Assembly: GCF_030813235.1 (NCBI RefSeq)
Contig: NZ_JAUSUB010000022.1
Span: 28,964-92,963 of the forward strand
DNA length: 64,000 nucleotides
Reading direction: 5' to 3'
Origin: Cytobacillus purgationiresistens
GTDB lineage: Bacteria > Bacillota > Bacilli > Bacillales > Cytobacillaceae
In this document: positions 19,391 to 27,799 of the stretch, piece by piece
How the letters are laid out: each line of letters opens with the position of its first letter
Position numbering within the stretch: the stretch's first letter is position 1
Notes under the pieces: generated by a model
Database searches by the model: none
The model's input: only the letters and a program-made list of their open reading frames with translations
Told to the model about the DNA's origin: nothing
Translations under genes and position numbers: made by a program

Positions 19391-21739
19391 TCATCCAATA
19401 CTAATATCTAATGCTTCTATTCTTTTTTCAACATATTTCTTGTCTTTATGTGCGTGAAAAATTTCTGCTTTTTCGATGATGACGGTTGTATTGTATTCTG
19501 GAATTTTTGCGTATTGGTCTACCACACCTTTGGGGATCAGAATATTTCCTTCTGGCCAATATAACGCTATATTTCCCGATTTGATTTTTTCGAATTTTGC
19601 TTTGCCCTGAAATGTGCCATATTGATTATAAGCAACGATATTATCTTTTGCCTGTATACTTAAGCGCTCAGCGTCCATCTCGTTCATGATAATATCATAT
19701 CTGCCTGCACCATTGAACGGATCTTCTTCATGATAAATCATTGAGTTAAACTGTTTCCCCCTGCGGGAAGTGACGAAGAAATGGCCTTCCGTTTTTCGCA
19801 ATTCAGGAATATCGATAGCTAATAGGTTCCCTTTTCCGTCTGTTGTAGGGCAAATACCTCCTTCACATAGCCATGCACCACCCCATTGAAACACGTCTCC
19901 ACGATTTTTCAGATGTTGTATCCCGTCATAATTGGGGTTAGCTTTGGCAATTTCATCGCGGATCTCTTTGGCGTGATTAAAGTGAATTTTATCTTTTTTC
20001 TCCGGGAGAACTCTAGCGGCTAAATCGATATATATTTCCCATTCCGAGCGTGCTTCCTCAATTCTTGGACCTTCTATCTCTGGACTGAAATAAACCATTC
20101 TTTCAGTGCTTGTAGAGGTTCCTCCTCCCGGCTGCTCATACCTTGTCATCGCAGGCAGAACAATGACCTCTTCTTTTGCTTCAACAAGCGTTGATGTATT
20201 GAAGATAATGTCTTGATGCACGCGGATTTCAGCATTCTCCAGTGCTTCTTTTATGAAAGAAGGATTTGGCATTGTTTCAAGAAAATTTCCGCCACTTGTA
20301 TAGAAAAGTTTAACCTTTCGTTCGTGTTCATTGGGAAGCATCAGATTCTCAAGCATTTGACCGACTGTATCTCCCTGCCACTTTGGAATGTGGAATCCCC
20401 ATATTTTCTCTATCCTTTTTGCATTACTTTCATCAAAATCACTTCCAGGAAGGACAAACGGGTCTGCTCCCATTTCTCCTGAACCCTGTACACCGCTATG
20501 TCCTCGGATAGGCATCACTCCGCAATGCTCTCTGCCAATAAAGCCCCGAAGCATTGCAAGATTAGCCACTTGCGAGATATTATCTGTTGCAAAGCGATGC
20601 TGGGTGAGCCCCATGCTCCAAATGAAAATACCTGACTTGGATTTTGCTAAAAGCTCTGCAAACTCTACTATTCTGGCATATGACAATCCCGAGGACTGTT
20701 CAAGCAGCTTCCAATCTTGATTCTTCAAATGATTCTTCAACTTAGAAAATCCATTCGTATGCGCTTGGATAAATTGATGGTCAATAGCTGAACCCGGCTC
20801 TATTGACTCCATCTCGATCCAATGCTTCATTACCCCATTCATAAAGGCGATGTCCCCGCCTATATTCACTTGATATACATCATCAACAATTTTCGTGCCA
20901 AATAAAGCGCTTTCCGCAATGGATGGAATCCAATAATTCTCCATAGCAGGCTCTCGATACGGATTAATCATGATGATCTTAGTACCTGCCTTTTTAGCAG
21001 CATACATGTATTTCGTTGAAACTGGCTGATTGTTCGCAGCGACAGACCCCCAGAATACTAGCACATCCGTCCCAATCCAATCCTTATAGTTACAGCTGGC
21101 AGCACCTATCCCAAGTGATCGCTTTAAAGCGGTTTTACTCGGAGAATGACAAATCCTTGAAGCATTATCAATATTATTCGTGCCGATGAATCGGGCAACC
21201 TTTGCTGCTGTATAGTAGACTTCATTCGTAATTCCACGTGAAGTTAAGTAAAAAGCTAATTGCTTAGGATCGATTGATTTTATTTTTGCTGCAATCCGAT
21301 TTAATGCCTCATCCCAGCTGATTCTAGTAAATTTATTTTCTCCTTTTTTTCGAGAAAGAGGAAAAGGAATGCGACCGAGCTCCCTAAGCTGAGAACTGTT
21401 CAATTCCTTCATTTTCTCAATATCCGCCAGCCATTTTTCGTCTATTGCCGGTGCGGTATTTAGTCGGAGAACATTCAGCCTTGTTGTACAAAGATGGGGA
21501 CCGGTCAATGTCTGATCATACAGACCAGAAACACCTAAAGCACAGCCATCACATACTCCCTGAGTTAAAATTTTATAAGCATAAGGAAGATTATCCTTAT
21601 TATCCCATGCCACCTTTAACGTATCTCTTAAATGATGCGGCTTCACCTTCCCAAGACCCATCGGAGAAAGCCCCGCCCAAAGAGATGGTTTAGGTGCAGT
21701 ATTTAACTTAATCGGTCCTGTATGCTTTGTATTACCCAT
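19391..21739 (-). CDS. FdhF/YdeP-family molybdopterin oxidoreductase
   Basis: About 782 residues. An N-terminal cysteine cluster (GVCDGCALG and PHLCTTR, about residues 60-90) can hold a 4Fe-4S cluster. Molybdopterin-binding segments follow (KKGENKFTRISWDEALNRIA, VLVFWGSVAANNQP, GREHCGVMPIRGHSGVQGSG) and a C-terminal molydopterin dinucleotide domain (FFVTSRRGKQFNSM). This is the YdeP branch of the formate dehydrogenase superfamily; reactions of this branch are mostly unproven. I take the ATG at 21739, nine bases after AAGGAG; a TTG at 21748 is less likely. Neighbours (DUF2294 and an OFA transporter) parallel the B. subtilis yrh formate cluster, so formate or oxalate metabolism is plausible. 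The tandem hairpin array ends at its ribosome site. Confidence 0.85.
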   Translation of the reverse strand: MGNTKHTGPIKLNTAPKPSLWAGLSPMGLGKVKPHHLRDTLKVAWDNKDNLPYAYKILTQGVCDGCALGVSGLYDQTLTGPHLCTTRLNVLRLNTAPAIDEKWLADIEKMKELNSSQLRELGRIPFPLSRKKGENKFTRISWDEALNRIAAKIKSIDPKQLAFYLTSRGITNEVYYTAAKVARFIGTNNIDNASRICHSPSKTALKRSLGIGAASCNYKDWIGTDVLVFWGSVAANNQPVSTKYMYAAKKAGTKIIMINPYREPAMENYWIPSIAESALFGTKIVDDVYQVNIGGDIAFMNGVMKHWIEMESIEPGSAIDHQFIQAHTNGFSKLKNHLKNQDWKLLEQSSGLSYARIVEFAELLAKSKSGIFIWSMGLTQHRFATDNISQVANLAMLRGFIGREHCGVMPIRGHSGVQGSGEMGADPFVLPGSDFDESNAKRIEKIWGFHIPKWQGDTVGQMLENLMLPNEHERKVKLFYTSGGNFLETMPNPSFIKEALENAEIRVHQDIIFNTSTLVEAKEEVIVLPAMTRYEQPGGGTSTSTERMVYFSPEIEGPRIEEARSEWEIYIDLAARVLPEKKDKIHFNHAKEIRDEIAKANPNYDGIQHLKNRGDVFQWGGAWLCEGGICPTTDGKGNLLAIDIPELRKTEGHFFVTSRRGKQFNSMIYHEEDPFNGAGRYDIIMNEMDAERLSIQAKDNIVAYNQYGTFQGKAKFEKIKSGNIALYWPEGNILIPKGVVDQYAKIPEYNTTVIIEKAEIFHAHKDKKYVEKRIEALDISIG

Positions 21740-21758
21740 AACAATCAACTCCTTAATA

Positions 21759-22377
21759 GAAATGCGGAGGTGGCTTGCTCAGCCCCGACAAGCTTAAGAC
21801 GAATGGTCATGAAGGTTGGTCTTTACCTTCTTGACCATTTGACTTAAGACCTCGAGGGGCTAGCCACCGCAGCTGGACAAACTGAAATGCGGAGGTGGCT
21901 CGCTCAGCCCCGACAAGCTTAAGACGAATGGTCATGAAGGTTGGTCTTTACCTTCTTGACCATTTGACTTAAGACCTCGAGGGGCTAGCCACCGCAGCTG
22001 GACAAACTGAAATTCGGAGGTGGCTCGTTCAGCCCCGACAAGCTTAAGACGAATGGTCATGAAGGTTGGTCTTTACCTTCTTGACCATTTGACTTAAGAC
22101 CTCGAGGGGCTAGCCACCGCAGCTGGACAAACTGAAATTCGGAGGTGGCTCGTTCAGCCCCGACAAGCTTAAGACGAATGGTCATGAAGGTTGGTCTTTA
22201 CCTTCTTGACCATTTGACTTAAGACCTCGAGGGGCTAGCCACCGCAGCTGGACAAACTGAAATTCGGAGGTGGCTCGTTCAGCCCCGACAAGCTTAAGAC
22301 GAATGGTCATGAAGGTTGGTCTTTACCTTCTTGACCATTTGACTTAAGACCTCGAGGGGCTAGCCACCGCAGCTGGA
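21759..22377. repeat. Five tandem 125-bp hairpin repeats
   Basis: Units start at 21759, 21884, 22009, 22134 and 22259 (exact 125-bp period; the last is about 119 bp). Each can fold end to end: outer arm GCGGAGGTGGCT with AGCCACCGC, then AGCCCC/GGGGCT, CTTAAG-containing arms, and an inner stem AATGGTCA-T-GAAGGT / ACCTTC-T-TGACCATT around TGGTCTTT (21802-21839 in unit 1). Unit 1 has ...TGCGGAGGTGGCTTGCTC, unit 2 TGCGGAGGTGGCTCGCTC, and units 3-5 TTCGGAGGTGGCTCGTTC; otherwise they look identical. Single copies of similar long intergenic hairpins are common in Bacillaceae (from memory); tandem amplification is unusual. The array lies entirely between the DUF2294 terminator and the RBS of the YdeP-like gene. 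Confidence 0.95.
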
Positions 22378-22452
22378 ATACTTGAATTTCAATGTTTACT
22401 TACTCTTCTCCATCAAGAATAACTAAAGAGATTAAATCTTTTAAAAGAAAAC

Positions 22453-22481
22453 CATCTTGCCGCTTTGCAAAATGATGGTAA
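22453..22481 (-). terminator. Probable terminator after the DUF2294 gene
   Basis: ACCATC/GATGGT with inner TTGC/GCAA pairing; the minus-strand tail reads TTTTCTTTTAAAAG and the plus-strand side carries a ten-T run. It lies 40 bp past the DUF2294 stop and upstream of the repeat array. Confidence 0.55.
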
Positions 22482-22522
22482 TTTTTTTTTTACATGGTCG
22501 GAGATGGACAAATAAATTCCTA

Positions 22523-22882
22523 TCATTTTTCAGATAAATAGCCTAGATCTTTATCAAACACAAATATGGACATTCCAAAATCTCGTTCGATATCGATATC
22601 AACGAATAAATCGATTAAATTAGCTTGGAGCAATTCTTCCATTTCTACTGGCCGATTCTTTTTGTACATTTCTTTCACCATTTCTGTCCTCGCTGCTCTT
22701 AGCATTTGTTTACCTTCATCTGCACTGGCAATGAATTTTTCAACTGGTGAAAGATTTCCTTCCATTTCAGCGATTGCCCAATTTTTACAGAAAGTCGTTT
22801 TGATTTTGCTAGGTCCCTTACCCATATGTTTCTTTCTAAAAGACCTGACCAAATTGCTGAATTCGGCCTCATATTTGTTCAT
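22523..22882 (-). CDS. DUF2294 / MpsC-family protein (YrhF-like)
   Basis: 119 residues, soluble. The segments FSNLVRSFRKKHMGKGPSKI and MLRAARTEMVKEMYKKN are the typical DUF2294 pattern; the family is also listed as MpsC, tied to a membrane-potential-generating system, and occurs beside formate dehydrogenase genes in bacilli (YrhF). It follows the OFA transporter by 30 bp and is probably in the same transcript. Biochemical role is unknown; the formate link is by context. Confidence 0.78.
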   Translation of the reverse strand: MNKYEAEFSNLVRSFRKKHMGKGPSKIKTTFCKNWAIAEMEGNLSPVEKFIASADEGKQMLRAARTEMVKEMYKKNRPVEMEELLQANLIDLFVDIDIERDFGMSIFVFDKDLGYLSEK

Positions 22883-22912
22883 GTTTGCTTCAGCCCTTTA
22901 ATGTTATTTAAA

Positions 22913-24175
22913 TTAAACTGCGATATTATCACTTTTATTCTGTTTTTCTCTTAGCTGATTTATATCCCTGCGGATTAATAATGAAACAACCAGCGCTACA
23001 GCAAACATACCGGCAAACACAAATAAACTTTGTGAATAGCTGCCTGTTGTTTCCCTGATCCACGAGGCAAACATAGGGCCTGCTAAACCTGCGGCAGCCC
23101 ATGCTGTCAGGATATAACCGTGAATAGCACCGAGCTGCTTCGTCCCAAACAAATCTCCAATATATGCCGGTATTGCGGCAAAGCCCCCGCCATAACATGT
23201 ATAAATTATCGCTAATAACACTTGAAACAAGATAGGGTTATCAACAACGGTCAATAATGGAAAGGCAACTAATTGGATGGCAAAAAAAGCAGTATACGTA
23301 TTTGGTCTCCCAATATAATCAGATATAGATGCCCAACCGATTCTGCCAAAGCCGTTAAATGCACCTAACACACCAACAAGTGCAGCTGCAGCTACGGCAC
23401 TCAAGCCGATTGTTTCTTGGGCAAGCGGTGATGCTGCTGATATGATTGCAATGCCGCAGGTCACATTTATAAATAACATAATCCAAATATAGTAAAACCT
23501 TCTTGTCTTCACTGATTCATTGGCTGTAAGCTGTGAAAGGTCTTTTTTGATTGTTGTCGTCCCTGCTGCGATCTTCTCCTCGAATCCTTTTGGACTCCAC
23601 CCTTCCTTCGGCGGTTCAAGATATAGAGATGATGCCATCATAATAATAAAGTAAGACACGCCAAGAATATAAAAGGTATTAGCAATCCCTACTGATTCAA
23701 TTAAGTTTTGCATAATAGGACTGCTGATTAACGCAGCAAAGCCAAAACCCATAATAGCAAGACCAGTTGCTAATCCCCTGCGATCTGGAAACCATTTAAC
23801 TAAAGTGGACACTGGAGCAATATAGCCTACCCCAAGACCAATTCCCCCAAGAACACCATAAAAAATATATAATAAGGACAATGATTCTAAATTAATTGCC
23901 AATCCTGACCCTGTTATTCCGACTCCAAAGAAAATGGCGGCGAGAATACCCGATTTCCTCGGTCCATATTTTTCAACAAAATGACCTAAAAATGCGGCCG
24001 ATAAGCCAAGAAAAAGAATGGCAAGGCTAAAAGTCAAACTTACATCAGTTAATTCCCAGCCAAATTCCGTTACCAACGGTTTTGTAAAAACGCTCCATGC
24101 ATATACAGACCCAATCGAAAGGTGGATACCAATCGCCGAAGCGGCTATTAGCCATCTGTTCTTTACCTTATCCAT
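22913..24175 (-). CDS. OFA-family MFS transporter (oxalate/formate antiporter type)
   Basis: 420 residues with 12 predicted membrane segments. The opening AASAIGIHLSIGSVYAWSVF and the GVLGGIGLGVGYIAPVSTLVKWFPDRRG loop are hallmarks of the OFA group (TC 2.A.1.11), which exchanges oxalate for formate or moves other monocarboxylates. It is the first gene of a two-gene unit with DUF2294. Its leader holds a terminator-like hairpin and a CcpA-type cre box further upstream, so it may be carbon-repressed and attenuated. Substrate is inferred. Confidence 0.85.
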   Translation of the reverse strand: MDKVKNRWLIAASAIGIHLSIGSVYAWSVFTKPLVTEFGWELTDVSLTFSLAILFLGLSAAFLGHFVEKYGPRKSGILAAIFFGVGITGSGLAINLESLSLLYIFYGVLGGIGLGVGYIAPVSTLVKWFPDRRGLATGLAIMGFGFAALISSPIMQNLIESVGIANTFYILGVSYFIIMMASSLYLEPPKEGWSPKGFEEKIAAGTTTIKKDLSQLTANESVKTRRFYYIWIMLFINVTCGIAIISAASPLAQETIGLSAVAAAALVGVLGAFNGFGRIGWASISDYIGRPNTYTAFFAIQLVAFPLLTVVDNPILFQVLLAIIYTCYGGGFAAIPAYIGDLFGTKQLGAIHGYILTAWAAAGLAGPMFASWIRETTGSYSQSLFVFAGMFAVALVVSLLIRRDINQLREKQNKSDNIAV

Positions 24176-24207
24176 CTTATCATCTCCTTATAAATGGTAA
24201 AAATAAA

Positions 24208-24252
24208 AACCGCCATGCTTTCCGATTACATGCAAAGGAAAGAGTGACGGTT
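24208..24252 (-). promoter_or_regulatory. Attenuator-like hairpin in the OFA transporter leader
   Basis: On the minus strand AACCG...CGGTT encloses TCTTTCC...GGAAAG and is followed by TTTTATTTTTA, a terminator shape placed between promoter and start codon (about 30-75 bp upstream of the ATG). I do not recognise a known riboswitch class around it. Confidence 0.5.
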
Positions 24253-24285
24253 AGTAATCAGCAGAGTTCGCTACCATACACCAAC

Positions 24286-24299
24286 AGTAAACGCTTACA
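24286..24299. promoter_or_regulatory. Probable CcpA cre box
   Basis: Minus-strand TGTAAGCGTTTACT fits the Bacillus cre consensus (TGWAARCGYTWNCW). It lies about 110 bp upstream of the OFA transporter ATG and upstream of the leader hairpin, consistent with catabolite repression of the unit. Confidence 0.65.
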
Positions 24300-24516
24300 A
24301 TCTTGAAACATCTTTTTCTAAACCGATGACAGGATCGCTATCTCGTATCAAGAAAATGACAATTCTATGAACTTTTCTAAATAGTATCACTCTTCGAAAT
24401 TTTTAACAATCGTTTTCTTTACTATTTTTGTCTTTAAATTGACAACTTCCACTATGAAAATTAGTGAAATATAGTAATATTGTATTATAATAGAAATGAA
24501 CAAAGGAGATGATTGC

Positions 24517-25032
24517 ATGCCCAAAATATCATTGGCTGAAGCTGTTAAGCTAAAAAGTGTATTATCTAAACGGATTCATGAATTGGAAGAAGAAATGGAC
24601 AGGCTTGCTTTTGTTGAGATTGAAAAAGGCAGTAAACTTCCAAAACAAAATAGATTATTTCAAGATGCTGAAAAAGATATCGAAGCAATTAGAAAGGATT
24701 TTCGCCTGCTGGATAAGCTCGTGTATCGCGCAAATATTGATCATGAAATCCAGTTTAATAATGAGTCCCTCGCGATTGTCGAAGCGATCGAACTCGCTTC
24801 ACAGCTAAGAGCAAGGGCACGAAAATTCAAAGAATACGGGGCGTCACAAAAGGAAGAATTCCTTTATATGATTGGTGAATCAAGCTCCATGATTAAGCTG
24901 GCAACCTTTGATCCTGAGGATTATCGATTAAGAGCACTTGAATTCGACCGGAACGCTAATCGAATTTCCAATCTAATCAATGCCAAGAACTATAGCATCG
25001 AACTTGATTTTGAACGTGATAAATATTTCTAA
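24517..25032 (+). CDS. DIP1984/septicolysin-like helical protein
   Basis: 171 residues from the ATG at 24517, chosen because AAGGAG lies eight bases upstream; the upstream ATG at 24496 lacks a site. The sequence is highly charged and helical, beginning MPKISLAEAVKLKSVLSKRI with a long amphipathic helix, ending NAKNYSIELDFERD. The N-terminal LAEAVxLKxxLxKRIxxLEE pattern resembles the DIP1984 (septicolysin-like) family of unknown function. No membrane segment or signal peptide. Role unknown. Confidence 0.6.
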   Translation: MPKISLAEAVKLKSVLSKRIHELEEEMDRLAFVEIEKGSKLPKQNRLFQDAEKDIEAIRKDFRLLDKLVYRANIDHEIQFNNESLAIVEAIELASQLRARARKFKEYGASQKEEFLYMIGESSSMIKLATFDPEDYRLRALEFDRNANRISNLINAKNYSIELDFERDKYF

Positions 25033-25224
25033 ATCCCTTGAAGCGGTGAGACTCCTCTTCAAGGCATAGAAGACATGGAAATCTCAAGAGTGCTTTGTAA
25101 GTACTATAAACTGGTAATGGCTAAACCAATGACCGATTACCTTTTACACATTCACCCTTAACCGATGACTTACTATGGTAATGGATGGTCGCTGACCTTT
25201 TAACTCCTGCCTGTCTTTTATGGA

Positions 25225-25249
25225 CCCCAGCTATAAAGTATAGCTGGGG
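25225..25249 (+). terminator. Plus-strand terminator
   Basis: CCCCAGCTA/TAGCTGGGG with loop TAAAGTA, followed by TTTTATTTTT. It lies 190 bp after the preceding plus-strand gene; the intervening 25033-25224 carries another hairpin (CCTTGAAG/CTTCAAGG, 25037-25064) but no recognisable gene. Confidence 0.8.
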
Positions 25250-25251
25250 TT

Positions 25252-25668
25252 TTATTTTTCATTATCATCCTTCATCAACAGCAGGAATTCCTCTTCATAG
25301 TTATCTCCCCATTTAATAGAAAACTTTTGCTGGTCATATTGTTTAAAATCAGTTTCGACCTCATCTCTTAATGTAAATGAATTTTCGATCAGCTCAATAT
25401 CTGCACCGCCTACGTCAAATCCATATCCTTCAAGGTGCCAGCTATCAATTTGAATGTTATCATCCGTTCCCAAGTACTTCATTTGAATGAGTCGATTATA
25501 TTTTCCTTCCCCTTTTGAGGTTAGCTTCAAAGAAACCTCCCATTCATCACTTTTACCTTCATACTCTTTGTTCTCACTAATCCATTCCTGATCTAAAAAA
25601 TCTATAAAAAAATAAGAAATGACACTCAAAAACGCAACAATAATCATTCCAACCGTTATCTTTTTCAC
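25252..25668 (-). CDS. Small membrane-anchored protein, unknown
   Basis: About 138 residues: one N-terminal hydrophobic segment (VGMIIVAFLSVISYFFIDFL) followed by a soluble, acidic beta-rich domain (SDEWEVSLKLTSKGEGKYNR ...). It looks like an exported, membrane-tethered protein. I prefer the GTG at 25668, spaced six bases from GGAGGG; the ATG at 25674 is too close to that site. Its promoter region has one of two copies of a 20-bp palindrome. Function is not recognised. Confidence 0.6.
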   Translation of the reverse strand: MKKITVGMIIVAFLSVISYFFIDFLDQEWISENKEYEGKSDEWEVSLKLTSKGEGKYNRLIQMKYLGTDDNIQIDSWHLEGYGFDVGGADIELIENSFTLRDEVETDFKQYDQQKFSIKWGDNYEEEFLLLMKDDNEK

Positions 25669-25687
25669 CACCATCCCTCCAATAAAT

Positions 25688-25707
25688 CATATTTATGTAT
25701 AAATATG
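25688..25707. promoter_or_regulatory. Palindrome copy 1 (CATATTTAT-GT-ATAAATATG)
   Basis: Perfect 9-bp arms around GT, 20-40 bp upstream of the 25252-25668 start. An identical copy lies 119 bp away at 25807-25826. Possible operator; regulator unknown. Confidence 0.5.
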
Positions 25708-25806
25708 TCTGAGTGTCGACAATAGCTCGCCTCGCAGTAAGCTTCGGAAAATCCCATACCACTCTTTTTCATAAATTGATATGAGTTTGTCTACAATACA
25801 GCCTCT

Positions 25807-25826
25807 CATATTTATGTATAAATATG
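25807..25826. promoter_or_regulatory. Palindrome copy 2 (CATATTTAT-GT-ATAAATATG)
   Basis: Second identical copy of the 20-bp palindrome in the divergent intergenic region between 25668 and 25980. Confidence 0.5.
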
Positions 25827-25979
25827 TAATTTTATTATCATATAAGATTTCAAAAATCTAAATCTTTATTTATTTGCTTATAGTTCTAATTTACCGTTTG
25901 TAATAATACTGTAATGTTATGAATCTTTTTAAAGGGTAATACGTCTAATATATAGAGATATTTATTGGAGGGTTTATAC

Positions 25980-26468
25980 ATGTTTAAACTTATGTTGTCA
26001 TTATCTATTGTTGGAATGAGTCTTTTTGCTTCTCCGGTGCAGTCCTTTGATGCCATGGAAGAGACAAGCTATATTGAAACAACTAACGAATCTGCAGAAA
26101 AAGAAACTAAAAATAAAACACCTGATATCAAATCATTAAAAGAAACCATTCATCCGGATTTAAGTCAAGATGAAATAATTGAACGTTTTGGAAAGCCTGA
26201 TGAGGTTTTAACTGATGCCATGTATGATTTACCATTATGGAGATATGATTTTAAGCTAGACAAGGAGTATTCAAACAAACTTGGATATGATTCAGTTGAT
26301 TTCGATGCTTTGAAATCCAACAAGCTGCAATACATTGTGATGGTTTCTTTCGATCAGGAGGAAGAAAAAATCAGAAACGTGTCCATCTATTATTTGGATG
26401 ATAAGAACCAGATTCATAACTATCGCCAGTTTGCAGATGGGTATGTAAAAGATACTGTGATAGAATGA
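25980..26468 (+). CDS. Secreted protein of unknown function
   Basis: 162 residues from the ATG at 25980, preceded by TTGGAGGG. A signal peptide (LMLSLSIVGMSLFASPVQSF, cleavage likely after SPVQS) leads into an acidic, Lys/Glu-rich mature part. HPDLSQDEIIERFGKPDEVL near residue 60 resembles the helix-turn of small SmpA/OmlA-like or DUF4309-type beta-lactamase-inhibitor-like modules seen in bacilli, but I cannot assign it. It ends at a strong terminator shared with the convergent old yellow enzyme gene. Confidence 0.6.
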   Translation: MFKLMLSLSIVGMSLFASPVQSFDAMEETSYIETTNESAEKETKNKTPDIKSLKETIHPDLSQDEIIERFGKPDEVLTDAMYDLPLWRYDFKLDKEYSNKLGYDSVDFDALKSNKLQYIVMVSFDQEEEKIRNVSIYYLDDKNQIHNYRQFADGYVKDTVIE

Positions 26469-26478
26469 TCTTGGTTTC

Positions 26479-26522
26479 AAAGAAACAGGCAAGCCTTATA
26501 TTAAAGGCTTGCCTGTTTCTTT
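26479..26522. terminator. Bidirectional terminator
   Basis: Perfect 19-bp arms (AAAGAAACAGGCAAGCCTT and its complement) between the convergent genes ending at 26468 and 26525; A/T runs serve both strands. Confidence 0.88.
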
Positions 26523-26524
26523 AA

Positions 26525-27652
26525 TTATACACCTGGAACCCAGCCAGGTATACTCATAATCACTTTCCAAAGTGGATCTGGAATTACGAGCTCTTCCTGT
26601 TTGTCATGATCCAGCTTAGTTATCACTTCATCTTCTCTTCCCTCTGCAATCTTTTGCACCCAATCTGGATCGATTAGAAGTTCACGGCCTAAAGCAAGCA
26701 GCGGGACGTTTGTTTGATCCATTGCTTTTACGGCATCATCAGGGTGATAAATGGCGCCGACACCAATTACAGGGACTTTATTGCCCACTAGCTCTAAAAT
26801 CAGCTGCATTCTGGTACGCTCCATATCTTCGACCCCGCGCCTTGGTTTTGACCAAAAATCCTGGAGAGATACATGCAGATAATCAAGGTTTTTTTCAGAA
26901 AGAACACTTAAGAGTTCAAGTGTATCTGCCATTGTAATGCCAGGTGTTTCCGCTTCTTCTGGAGAAAAGCGATAACCAACCATAAACGGACGCTGCGACT
27001 GTTCCGCAACTGCTTTTTGCACTTCATCAACGACTGCCAGCGGGAAAGCCATTCTTTTTTCTAAAGTGCCGCCCCACTCGTCAGATCGATTATTGGCATG
27101 CGGGGAGAAGAATTGTTGAATTAAATACCCATTTGCTCCATGAATTTCAACACCATCAAATCCTGCTTCTATTGCACGTCTTGTCGTATCGCCAAATGCT
27201 TTAATAATGTCTCTTATTTCATTATCCTGCAGCGGTATTGGTTCCTGAGATCCACTGTTGCTGGATGGAACGGAGCTTGCTGAAACGATTTCTCCATTTG
27301 GAACGAGATGTGGCGGACATTCGCGGCCACCATGGAAAATCTGCAGAATTGCCTTTGCTCCTTCACCTTTAATGGCATCAGACAGCTGCTTAAGGCTGGG
27401 AGTAAATTCATCCCGATGTCCAGCAAACTCACCGGAAAACCCTTTTCCATTCTCCGATACGTAAGTACAAGCGGTAATCACCATGCCTACTCCGCTGGAT
27501 CGACGTGCATAATAGGCTAATTCATCATCAGATACCGTTCCGTCTTCATTGGATGAATAATTCGTCATTGGCGCCATGACTAGACGATTTCTCAAGTCTA
27601 CTCCATTTGAAAATTGAAATGAATTAAATAGCTGTTCAAACTTCTTGTTCAA
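26525..27652 (-). CDS. NADH:flavin oxidoreductase / old yellow enzyme family (YqiG-like)
   Basis: About 375 residues, an FMN-binding TIM barrel. Visible features are NRLVMAPMTNYSSNEDG near residue 20, LQIFHGGRECPP near 100, GFDGVEIHGANGYLIQQFFS near 165 with the substrate-binding His-x-x-Asn, and SDEWGGTLEKRMAFPL. These enzymes reduce activated C=C bonds with NAD(P)H. I start it at a TTG (27652) with AAAGGGG eight bases upstream; this gives the YqiG length. An upstream start would add 19 residues not seen in the family. Natural substrate unknown. Confidence 0.88.
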   Translation of the reverse strand: MNKKFEQLFNSFQFSNGVDLRNRLVMAPMTNYSSNEDGTVSDDELAYYARRSSGVGMVITACTYVSENGKGFSGEFAGHRDEFTPSLKQLSDAIKGEGAKAILQIFHGGRECPPHLVPNGEIVSASSVPSSNSGSQEPIPLQDNEIRDIIKAFGDTTRRAIEAGFDGVEIHGANGYLIQQFFSPHANNRSDEWGGTLEKRMAFPLAVVDEVQKAVAEQSQRPFMVGYRFSPEEAETPGITMADTLELLSVLSEKNLDYLHVSLQDFWSKPRRGVEDMERTRMQLILELVGNKVPVIGVGAIYHPDDAVKAMDQTNVPLLALGRELLIDPDWVQKIAEGREDEVITKLDHDKQEELVIPDPLWKVIMSIPGWVPGV

Positions 27653-27764
27653 GATGAAAACCCCTTTAGTTTGAGTTGTTTTTTTAATTGATGATCTTAA
27701 TCGATACATTACAAGATAAAATATAGTAGAGGGAATATCAAATATAATGCTTTTTGGGCAAAAA

Positions 27765-27793
27765 AACAGATGCTGACTGAGGCAGCATCTGTT
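27765..27793 (-). terminator. Terminator of the small secreted protein gene
   Basis: AACAGATGCTG/CAGCATCTGTT stem followed by TTTTTTGCCC on the minus strand, seven bases after the stop at 27800. Confidence 0.82.
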
Positions 27794-27799
27794 CCTAGT

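Noticed and set aside
21759..22377. CRISPR array
   Set aside because: The 125-bp units are contiguous with no variable spacers and each is internally palindromic; no cas genes are present.
25033..25224. Small RNA gene between the DIP1984-like gene and the terminator at 25225
   Set aside because: A hairpin and a downstream terminator exist, but I see no promoter or conserved structure; the stretch may be just a long 3' UTR.
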